A stretch of DNA of 64,000 bases. It comes from Symbiodinium natans (taxonomy: Eukaryota > Sar > Dinophyceae > Suessiales > Symbiodiniaceae). Positions within the stretch are counted from its first letter, which is position 1. Every line of letters starts with the position of its first letter. Location of the stretch: assembly GCA_905221605.1 (NCBI GenBank), contig CAJNDS010000252.1, positions 64,001 through 128,000 on the forward strand, in the 5' to 3' direction. Positions 33,445 through 42,007 of the stretch are shown in pieces. The notes beneath the pieces are model-generated. The model was not told where the DNA came from. It made no database searches and worked only from the letters and a program-made list of their open reading frames with translations. The position numbers and the translations under genes are program-made.

Positions 33445-33809
33445 ACATGCGGCGCTGGCCGGTGTTGTTGTTTGTGTAGCTGCTATCGATGATGTGCAGT
33501 TTTCAGGATGCCGAGCGGGCAGAGGCCCTGCCGCGGAGAGCCAGCAGTCAGTCTTATCAATGCTGCAGAAGCATTTTGGCCCTTGTGCGACCATGATCTG
33601 GCCCAGACAGAGCTCCATCTGCAGCAGGTGAAGCGTCGGCTCACACGGCGGCGTTCAAGGCGCTGCGTTGAGAAGGATTTCGTGATCTAAGCGTGGGCGC
33701 ACTGTTGTGCAAGACAGTGCTTCCAGGAGCTTTGCTGCGTTGCTTGAGCCAGGAGTGTAACTCTCAGAAGCACGGGCCATACACGCCCGACACACACAGG
33801 CCCTACTCG

Positions 33810-34250
33810 CTGGGTGTTTCTAGCGCCCTCAGCGTCCACGACGCCTTGAAAGCCACGACTCGGGGGTGTTTCCGAAACCCTCCAGCAAATGCAAGTGGAG
33901 TACAGCCTTGGCAGCCTTGCCCTCGACGTAGCCAGCGTCCACGACGCTGTGAAGGGCCATGACTTGATGATGCAGAGTGTTCCAATACCTTCCTGCGCGA
34001 AAAGGAGGACTTCCTCACGTCAAAGTCAAGGATGACATGTTCATCAATCTCGCAAGTGTCAGATGTGACATTACGGCAGTGGAGAACAACTTGACGGGTT
34101 CGTGGATGTTTTCTTTTGATTGTGATACGTTGTTTGTGCGCGCCTGATGCTGCGTTCATCAGTGCAGGACACAGCAGTTCGGTTGAAGAGTGACATGGTC
34201 CAGACCATGGAGGAAACTCTCAAGGCCGCGAAGCCTGCAGCCTGGGTGTC
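33810..34250 (+). CDS. Coiled-coil exon fragments with a repeated VHDA module
   Basis: Two adjacent pieces, about 33820-33860 (ALSVHDALKAT) and about 33920-33978 (VASVHDAVKGHDLMMQSV), share a VHDAxK core. So does IANVHDALKHVL at 11.5 kb. A further helical piece at about 34160-34240 reads DTAVRLKSDMVQTMEETLKA. These are likely short exons of a coiled-coil protein gene, with tandem exon duplication. A continuous product cannot be assembled by eye. Confidence 0.4.
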
Positions 34251-34342
34251 GTTTTATGCTGGTGACAGCGTGATCTTGTTCGCTGAAGTGATTTTTTTTA
34301 CGAGGTCTTCCGGCGTTTCGAGGACGAGCTAGCAGCTAGAAG

Positions 34343-35124
34343 CTATGCGCGAGGAACGCAAGACCCACGCAGACAAACAAACGCAGACACAGTCACAGAA
34401 CACCGACGCACAGACGCACAGAGACACAGACACAGAGACGCAGAGACACAGACACGAGACACAGAGACACAGACAGAGACACAGACGCAGACACGGACAG
34501 AGACTCGGACAGAGACACAGATGCAGAAACAGTGAGAAACAGAGAGACAGACAGACACAGACAGAGACAGAGACAGAGACAGAGACAGAGACAGAGACAG
34601 AGACAGAGACAGAGACAGAGACAGAGACAGAGACAGAGACAGAGACAGAGAGAGAGAGAGAGAGAGAAAACAAAAACAAAAAAAAGAAAAAGAGAAAGAG
34701 AGAGAGAGAGAGAGAGATAGGATAGAGGAGAGAGAGAGAGGAGAGAAAGCGAGGAAGATAGAGAAGAGAGTAGATAGAGAGAGAGAGAGAGAGAGCGAGG
34801 GCGAGGGAGAGGGAAAGAGGGAGAGGGAGAGGTAGAGGGAGAGGGAGAGGGAATAGGGAGAGGGGAGAAGGGAGAGAGGGGAGAGAGAGAGAGAGGAAGA
34901 GAGATCGAGAGAGAGAGAGAAGAGAGAGAGAGAGATAAAAAACAAAAAAACAAAGAGAGATAGAGAGAAGAGAGAGAAGGAGAGAGAAGAAGAGAGAGAG
35001 AGAGAGAGAGGAGAAAAGAGAGAGGAGAGATAGAGGAGAGAGAGATAGAGAGAGAGAAGAAGAGAGAGAGAGAAGGGAGAGAGGAGAGAGAGAGAGGGAG
35101 AGAGAACCATAGAAGCGAGAGGGA

Positions 35125-35197
<73 letters not shown>

Positions 35198-35310
35198 CAC
35201 AGAGCGACAGACAGCGCAACGTCAGACACAGGGACAGACAGAGAGACGGACGCAGGGACAGACAGAGAGACAGACAGAGAGAGACAGAGAGACAGAGCAG
35301 ACAAGATTTT
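34343..35310. repeat. About 960-base purine-rich simple-sequence tract
   Basis: It starts as ACACAGACGCAGAGACAC-type text, becomes (CAGAGA)n at about 34555-34645, then imperfect (GA)n with GGGAGA and AAAAACA interruptions, then a pure (GA)n run near 35130-35190, and ends in GACAGA units. The plus strand is almost pure purine. Very long Ser/Leu open frames on the minus strand are artefacts of the repeat. Confidence 0.95.
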
Positions 35311-35319
35311 TTTTTAAGG

Positions 35320-35700
35320 CGCTTGTGTTGTAGTAGGAGGTGGAGGGGGTTTTGGGTGGGGTTGTCTTTTCAAAAACCGGGGCTTTGGGCTTCTCAGTTG
35401 AGAAGCAAAATTCTAGAACCTAAAAAGTCTTCACCCTGAGCTCCGTAAGTACGCGAGCTGAATGTGGGCTAAACTTGATAACGAACTTGCTCATGTTGTG
35501 CTTTGTCAAGCTCATGACCATTGCGACTTGTTACAGCCAGCTGAGTCGATCTTTAACATGGGTATTCGGACGTGTGCCTGCCGATGGGCGCCCCGCCACT
35601 TCGTTGTCACCCCAGATTTGCAGGTGGCCATTCCCAAACGGTTCTGTTACGACACAGTGATACTTCACTGATACTTCGCCCAAAACACTCAGTCATATGC
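35320..35700. other. No gene recognised
   Basis: One frame (35462-35671) is open for 69 codons, but no similarity is seen. Confidence 0.4.
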
Positions 35701-35707
35701 AGCTCGG

Positions 35708-36060
35708 TCATCTTGCCGCAGTGAAAACGGATGGATTTCTGTAGCTTGGCATGTCGGAGAAGAGGCACGCGCAAGCCTCTTTGTGAGCGCAGCTTGTCAG
35801 AGAACAGTGTTCCCTTACAATCCGTAGCGGGTGGTCGGCCGGTGCGCTTTCGGGAGATGAGCCACGTTTGAAAGCGCGGATGGCTTGGGCGACCTCATAA
35901 TCGGACGCAGGAAAATCAGAGGGGGCAGCCTGTAGGAGCCTGGCCCGGAGTTCTGCAGCAGCCATGCGTCGGGAAGCGGCAGATCCACGAGACTTCACAG
36001 CAACGGGAAAGGTCAGCTTCTGCGGCGGGGCGGCGGTCGGGTGCATCCATGCTAGCAACG
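35708..36060 (-). pseudogene. LINE-type reverse transcriptase remnant (N-terminal edge)
   Basis: Read on the minus strand, the frame contains LRARLLQAAPSDFPASDYEV and AQAIRAFKRGSSPES. This resembles the segment just before the catalytic core in LINE reverse transcriptases of dinoflagellates (VxxAIRxFxxGSxPGPDGL). The expected PGPxGL is broken (SPESAP) and no palm motifs follow before the GA tract. I take it as a decayed 5' part of a LINE. Confidence 0.35.
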
Positions 36061-36069
36061 GGCAACGGG

Positions 36070-37190
36070 CGAGGGACGAACTGCCAATGACACCGCTGCT
36101 GTTGCGAAGCTGTCGGTTTCTTCGGGAAAAAACTCAAATTGTCTTCCCGCAATACCTTTGATGGGGGCGTGGTGGTCGTTGCGGTGCTCAGCCTCGATGG
36201 AGTTCCCTGATGGCGGTGACGGACCGCCGTGGCCTGCTGCAGCAGGGTTGTCGTCGGAGATGCAGGGAGATTTGAGGGTCTACTATCAGTTGCGAACTCT
36301 GCGCCGTCCTCCCGCACTGCCAAACAGCCATTGCGCTGTCACTAGCGGCCTCTGCGGTGACATGCAGTTGCGCCGGCCGTGCTGCGGGCTGATGCTGCTG
36401 GTTTCCGCGCTCTGACTCATTGGTGCGCAGTGAGCAGAAAGCCACGCTCGGGCTGCCTTCGGTTCTGGGGTCTCTGGGGCTGGTGGGGAGTTGCAGAAAC
36501 TGCCTCGGCCTGGCAAGGTCACTGAGCGCAAGTGCCATGTGGCACGCCTGGCAACGAGGCTACCTGGGCTGACTGTCCGACGCCTGGCCAGAGCGTTGGC
36601 GCGCAAGTAAGTCTTCAAGGGATATTGCTTCAACATGCTTCAAGACCCGGTCGCTAGCCAGGCGGCGTGTCTTTTCGCCACTTTTCTTGGCAGTAGGGCT
36701 CGTTCACCGATGGCCAACGGTGGCAGTGGTCGCCTGGAGGCCACCGCGCCCCACACAAAGCCAGATCGCTGATGACCCCTGAAAGCATGTCCAGCAGAAC
36801 AACTTGAATGCCGCGACCCTCTCGCGTCCACCCAACGGGGGGTTGGCCTTGCAATCCGCTGTTCGCGCAGCGCCGGTAGCACATGCCTCCCATTTATGCG
36901 AAGCGAGGCGAGCGTGCTTGCTCTGGAGCAAATTCGTGTACCGAATCGTGCCAACACTCAAGCACGCCCAGCGGGCGCGGCTTCCAGGCTCCGCGAGCAC
37001 CCCCATGCTCCGCCGCTCCGCCGGGCAGCGGGTGAAGCGGCCACTGTCGGGCACCATGCCCACTTGTGCCTACGCAAGATCGCAACCCGCATTGCGAAGC
37101 TTGGCGACGCGGCAGGCGGCAACTCGAGGAGCGAGGCGGCGTAGGCGCGCTGGGAAGCGACTGCCAGGAGCCCAGACCAGCGCGAGATCC
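36070..37190. other. GC-rich stretch, probably worn LINE sequence
   Basis: GC-rich open frames run on both strands, interrupted often. A segment near 37060-37150 reads LCLRKIATRIAKLGDAAGGN, which runs into the LINE fragment that starts at about 37199. No palm motif can be made out. Confidence 0.35.
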
Positions 37191-37198
37191 AGGCAACG

Positions 37199-38345
37199 AT
37201 GGCAGAGGGCCTCAACTGCGCTGGGACGGTGGAGGCCCGGTGTCGCGCGAGGAGGCGCGGGAGTTGCACAGCTTCGGTGCCGAACCTGCCGCCAACCTCA
37301 CGGCCAACAACAACCAGGCGGCAGCGCCGCGCGCGCTCCAGCTCTGGATATGTCTGGTGCCGCTTGCGTCGGGCGGCGGCAGAGACGGCGGCGGACGCGC
37401 TTCCCGTGATAGGTGCCCGTGCGCCCGCTTTCGCGCATACATGCCTCGCAGCTCTCGAAGGCCAATGCGGCGAGGCCGCATGCCTCCGCGAAGCTGCGGC
37501 GGCGCGGGACCTTTTGCGACACAAGGGCTGGCGAGACTGCCCTGCTTGGAGCTGTCTCTTACAAGGGTCGTGCCCAACCCCGGCTGACGATGCCGGCCTT
37601 GGGGACTGGCCGCATGGCTGGCAGATGCACGCATCGCGCACTCGCAACACCCACTTTCGCGAATGCGTGCTACCAGCCATGTCGCCCAGTTCCCAGGCGC
37701 TGCTGCGATCGCAAGCTGGGCCACAGGCGGGCGCTTGGCTCGCGGCGATCCCGACGGAGCCAGCCACCACGATGCCATTAGCGATGCAGCTTGCATTGCG
37801 ACGCCGGCTGCGGCAACCACTGCCCCTGCGACGAAGTGTGTGCGGCCCAAAACCGTGGTGCGGCGCAAACGTCGATTGTTTCAGCGATCATGCACTAGCT
37901 TGCCCACGCATGGGCCTGCTGGCCAGGCGGGCTAAGCTCGTCAAACGAGCGTGGGTCCGCGTTGCGAGGGAGGCTCTGGGGGAATCTGGGGGCGGAAGGC
38001 CAGGTCGTCCCGGAACAGTGGCTGGCCCGAACCACTGCCCCAGGTGTAGGAGCAAAGGGCAGGTGCCGGCTCGATCTCGTCGTGTATGGAGCGACGTGCA
38101 ATGGCGGCGCCTTGTGTTGCGATGCCACACTTGTCTCGCCCTTGACACGAACCGGTCACCCGCAACCCTATGCAGCGGTGGCCGATGGAGCAGCGCTGCG
38201 GGTGGCCGAACGCCGAAAGCGCGCTACCTACCCAAAGCTTTCATACGGGCCGCAAAAGCTCGCCGTGCTGGGCTCGGAGGTAGGCGGTCGCTGGAATGAG
38301 CAGGCGCGCCACTTCGTACGGGACCCCGCGCCTGCTCGCGGAGGC
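37199..38345 (+). pseudogene. LINE ORF C-terminal fragment, frameshifted
   Basis: The plus strand encodes the C-terminal part of a LINE protein of a type common in dinoflagellate genomes. Frame 1 (to about 37980) includes MQLALRRRLRQPLPL, a Cys/His-rich part (CGPKPWCGANVDC, then DHALACP) and RRAKLVKRAWVRVAREALG. Frame 2 continues from about 37990 with QVVPEQWLARTTAPGV, RRLDLVVYGAT-like text (RCRLDLVVYGAT), GGALCCDATLVSPLTRTG and VLGSEVGGRW. The switch of frame near 37965-37990 is a one-base indel. After about 38345 the similarity is lost. Non-functional. Confidence 0.6.
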
Positions 38346-38742
38346 AGGCGGCTGCGTGACGTGCGTCAGAGAGGCAGCACAGTCTCGGTGGAGGACTGCA
38401 GTGCGCGAACCAAGCGAGCGGCTGCCAGCGGCGCCCGGGCTCGAATGGTCGGCAAGCAGTCCGCCCAGGAGGATCAGAAGCGGGAGCGGCGTCGACGGCC
38501 GAGCGCACCCCCAGGCCGCGCTGCGTGGGCTGAGGCAGTGCCTGCGTGGGAAGGGAGTCCTGCGACAACAGGATCGCTAGGCATGTGCACACCGCAGTGT
38601 CGTGCTAGTCGCGCCAGGCGAGAGCATCCGAAGCAAGTAGCTTGCACGCGGGGAGGCGAGGAGCCACGCGCACTGCAGGTCAGCAACGGCAGGAAGGCAG
38701 GCAAGCAGTTGGTCCTGGGTCTCCCGTTTGCGACGCAGTTCC

Positions 38743-39683
38743 AAAATTTTTATTTTTTTTGGTTTGCGCACCTTTTTACCGTCTGCCATGCTGTCCGACG
38801 TAACGTACTCCAGTCGGTGACACGACTACGGTCAGCTGTACCCGGCAGACCTGCGTCAGGGCCGCAGCGGCAGGCGGCTCTGGCCGGCGGGACCAGCGAG
38901 GTGGAGCAAGGTGTCGAGCGGCGGGCCGTCGCTGAATTCGGACGTCGACGGGTGCAGCCAGGGGCCTCCCAAGGCCGTGCTGGCGACTGCCTGCTGCGCC
39001 GCCACGGACAAAATGCCCCACCAGCGCCTCGCCCAGCTTGCGGTCGCTGCTGCGCGGATGGCGTGGGGGGCCCGGTGGGCCAGGGCAGGAAGAACGCGCA
39101 GTTTGGGGAATTCGTGCGATGCTGGCAGCATCGTGGTGCCCTCGCCAGTGACACAAACGGTTGATTTTCATCTTTCTCACACTGATGCCGCATCTCGAGC
39201 ACTGCTGCTGTCACAGGCCGGGCGCGCGCCTTCACGGTTTTCCCTGGCTCGGCTGAGTTGACGGTGCCATCACCACTCCTCCGCGTTTTGCTGTTACGAC
39301 GGCTTCGCTTGCCGCTGCCAGTCGCGCCGCGCGCGTGTGCGTCTGCCAAGGTCGCCTGGACCCCCCTCGGCGACCACAGGGCCCTCCCTCTCGAGGGTGT
39401 GCCAGGAAGCCGGGGCGAGGGTCGCCCGCAACGTTCGCCTGGCTGACATGAACATCGATGTCCCGGCCACGGATGACCGCCGCATCGAAGTCGTCGCGAA
39501 CGGGCTGAAGCTGTTGATGCCACCATCGTCAGCCCCGTGACGCGGGCGGGCGACGCCCAGCCGCGCCGCCCGACGCAACGCCGCCCGAGCTCGTGCGCGC
39601 TCGCCGCTGCCGCTTGGTGGTCGTCGGTTTTTGAGGTTGGGGGCCGGTTTGGCGCAGAGGCGGCTACTTGGCTCCGGCTGCTC
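38743..39683 (-). pseudogene. LINE remnant with A-rich tail, minus strand
   Basis: Read on the minus strand, 39131-38856 encodes a LINE C-terminus: RAAATASWARRWWGILSVAA, then QQAVASTALG and ending GPAGQSRLPLRP before a stop. Upstream (39683-39600) is worn text with TDDHQAAAASA, which matches the plus-strand copy (LTANNNQAAAPRAL at 37.3 kb). Downstream of the stop is about 95 bases, then an A-rich run (T-rich on the plus strand, 38743-38760), consistent with a LINE 3' tail. Several frame breaks lie between. The left end of the DIRS-type element at 39684 cuts this copy. Confidence 0.55.
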
Positions 39684-39810
39684 TTGTCCTTTGCGATGCA
39701 ACGTAGCTTTTGCTGAGAGACCTGTCCCGACGCAAACTGGGGATGGGGGAACTCTTGATTGTACGATTGTTGTCGGCGCCGCACTTGGAATCTCAAGGAT
39801 TTCAGTCAGG
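39684..39810 (+). repeat. A1, left terminal repeat of the DIRS-type element
   Basis: Begins TTGTCCTTTGCGATGCAACG and ends TTCAGTCAGG. Identical by eye to 47715-47841. It lies just upstream of ORF1 and probably holds the promoter or start region of the element transcript. Confidence 0.95.
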
Positions 39811-39875
39811 ATTTACTAGTTTCCATATTCTTGGTTTGCCATGGCAGTTTGACCGGGTTCGCTGCCTATCCACCC

Positions 39876-40763
39876 ATGGTGGTGTCCAGAGCCGCAGTGA
39901 CTGAAGTGGTTGCATTGCTGACAAATTTGGATGCTGAAGCAGCATGTGATGATGCACAGATCAGGTCGGCAATCGCAGAAACACGGGAAGCCTTGGGGAG
40001 AGCTCCCCTATCCCGTGTGAGTGACCAAAAGCGACACTTGAGGAATGCGTTAGTTCCTGGCAAGAACTTGTTGTTAGACGTCCTTGGGGGCAAAGCATTA
40101 GGCTTGGATGCAGAGGAATGGTCTTCTGCGCTCTGGGAATACTACAAGTCTTCTACTGGAGGCACCGCCTCTGGCCAGGTATGCAATGCGATCAACGACG
40201 ACGAAGACCTTTGGGACGAAGTGATTCAGTCAACCTTGCCAGAGACTTCCGGTCAGGTTGTGATGCAAACCGGCGTGTGGTGGACTTCCCGCCGTTTTTG
40301 TGCCATGGCATGGATGGCGCTAGCAGTTGTGCTTTTCTGTTTCGCAGGAGGAGAATGGTCCGCTCGAACGAAGGTGGCTTTCGGAGGCAGTGCAAGTGTC
40401 TGCCTTGTTTTGGCAGATTTGTGGCGGCGCTTCGGCTGGGAGTATGCATGGATATGTACAGATAAGCAGCTGGAGATAACGTCACCTGCAGTGCCAGCTG
40501 CGGCCCATCAAGCCATGCGGGCGAGCGACGATCCTGTTTCCGAAGCTTCTGCGTCAGCTGATTTGAAGCTCGAGAACGAACGCTTGCGAAAAATGGTGGA
40601 GGACTTGCGAGCGCAGGGGACGGAATCAGGAATCCCGCCACCTCCGCCGCCGGGCGCACCGCCGTTTCCTTCGAGCCACGCGGAACCTGTGTCACAGAAC
40701 AACGCCGTGATGACTGCTTTCCGTGCGCACAAGACAGCAACGTGGATGGTCCGCTTTCGTTGA
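39876..40763 (+). CDS. ORF1 of the DIRS-type element: two-helix membrane, coiled-coil protein
   Basis: About 295 residues from the ATG at 39876. The frame is open further upstream to 39759, inside A1. The N-terminal part is soluble and mildly acidic (VSDQKRHLRNALVPGKNLLL). Near 40300-40350 is a hydrophobic helix (MAWMALAVVLFCFAGG), followed by a second (SASVCLVLADL) near 40395-40425, so a hairpin in a membrane is likely. Then comes a short coiled coil (LKLENERLRKMVEDLRAQ) and a proline stretch (PPPPPPGAPPFP). It occupies the place of a gag-type first ORF but has no zinc knuckle. Its end overlaps the next frame, which is open across the junction, so a minus-one frameshift is possible. Its role is unknown. 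Confidence 0.7.
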   Translation: MVVSRAAVTEVVALLTNLDAEAACDDAQIRSAIAETREALGRAPLSRVSDQKRHLRNALVPGKNLLLDVLGGKALGLDAEEWSSALWEYYKSSTGGTASGQVCNAINDDEDLWDEVIQSTLPETSGQVVMQTGVWWTSRRFCAMAWMALAVVLFCFAGGEWSARTKVAFGGSASVCLVLADLWRRFGWEYAWICTDKQLEITSPAVPAAAHQAMRASDDPVSEASASADLKLENERLRKMVEDLRAQGTESGIPPPPPPGAPPFPSSHAEPVSQNNAVMTAFRAHKTATWMVRFR

Positions 40764-40801
40764 CAGCAGTTCAGCAAGCGTCACAGCCCAACAATCCGGA
40801 G

Positions 40802-41941
40802 ATGGCATCGAAGATTTTTTCACCCACGCTGGCGATTGAGTTCCCGCAAGGTGCAGCCGTGCGGTTCACAGAAGATGCCGTGCCTTCCTCATTGCGGGGT
40901 CTGCGAGGCGAAATCCTTGAACGCATGACGGATGGAACTGCTCGTGTGCGGTTGGATGGTGGAGCAATCGTTCATTCAGTTCGCGATGCATTTCTTCTTC
41001 CAGACATGCGCCAGGGACCGCAACCAGCTTCATCCGATCGACAACATTACGTGAACCCCTTGTTGGACGACACGCAGTTGAAAGCACAGGCTTCCAAAGT
41101 GCATAATGCTTTGGAATCATGGTCAAAGCAGTCGTCCAGCGTGCCACATTGGCCGCGACTGTTTTGGGAAGGCGTGGTGCAAATGCAGAGCAACGAGCCA
41201 CTTCATCGAGATTTGCTGCGTGTACTGCAAGCTCACGGTTATGTGGGAGATGCGACGATATCTGCGCCGCGGACGGATGCTTTGTTGAAGCAGTTGAAAG
41301 ATCTTGGGACTCCCGCGCCGACTGCCGGGTCAGCCGTCGAGTTTTTCTGAGGGCAAAGGATCACGCCAACAGCTGCTGGACTTGGTGACATTTCAAGCTG
41401 GCACAGCAAGCTTCCAAGTGATCATCAGTACGCAGGGCCGGAAATATACAGGTCAGTACTGGCATCGGGCGTGCGGTGTATGCGGGACTACGTGAACCAG
41501 TTTTTCCCAATCGATGCTCGCGCGCACAGCAATGAGTACCTTGATTTATTTACACAAGCATCCACCATCGATTTCGCGTTGGCCAAAGCAGCTTCAGATG
41601 ACGAAATTTTGGAAACCCTGGGAACCAATGACCAGCTAGAGATTTCACTCCGACGAATTGCTGCGTACGTTCACAAGAAAAGAACTGGCGATGCGGATGC
41701 CGCAATGCGCATTCTGGCAGTGCAGCCCCCCGGGTCAGGCACTGACATTGCCCCTCATTGGCTTGTTACCGAGGCATCGGCTTACAGTCAAGCCGAATAC
41801 AAGCGACGTGAAAGGGCAAGAGCTCAAAAGGGGCCTGGCGCGAAAGGGGCTGACAAAGGAGCTGGAAAAGGCAAGGGCCGGGGTGGCGCAAAAAGCCACC
41901 CGAAGGCTAAAGCAGACAAAGTCCCACATGTGCCGGGTTGA
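40802..41941 (+). CDS. Gag-like ORF2 of the DIRS-type element, with in-frame TGA
   Basis: The first ATG after the ORF1 stop is at 40802. The same frame is also open upstream through 40685. The protein starts MASKIFSPTLAIEFPQGAAV and is mixed in character (HNALESWSKQSSSVPHWPRL, then EPLHRDLLRVLQAHGYVGD). A TGA at 41348-41350 interrupts it, but the frame continues with coding character: SDHQYAGPEIYRSVLASGVR, CMRDYVNQFFPIDARAHSNE, and a very basic Gly/Lys tail (KGADKGAGKGKGRGGAK) that could bind RNA. It ends at a TGA at 41939-41941. The layout (helical body, basic tail, just before reverse transcriptase) suits a nucleocapsid-type gag. No zinc knuckle is seen. The internal stop is either a lesion, a readthrough site or a re-coded codon. 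Confidence 0.65.
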
Positions 41942-42007
41942 CTCCCGGCACCGGCCCAGCAGCCACATCGGGCACCCTACAAGCCTGCTGGGCCCACTCG
42001 AACATGG

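Noticed and set aside
34329-35304. Minus-strand open frames of about 300 codons made of Ser and Leu
   Set aside because: They are translations of the GA/CAGAGA simple-sequence tract. All frames are open because the tract lacks stop codons.
38345-39164. Plus-strand continuation of the LINE frame to about 400 codons
   Set aside because: After about 38345 the LINE similarity is gone and the frame runs antisense to the minus-strand LINE copy. GC-rich text keeps it open.
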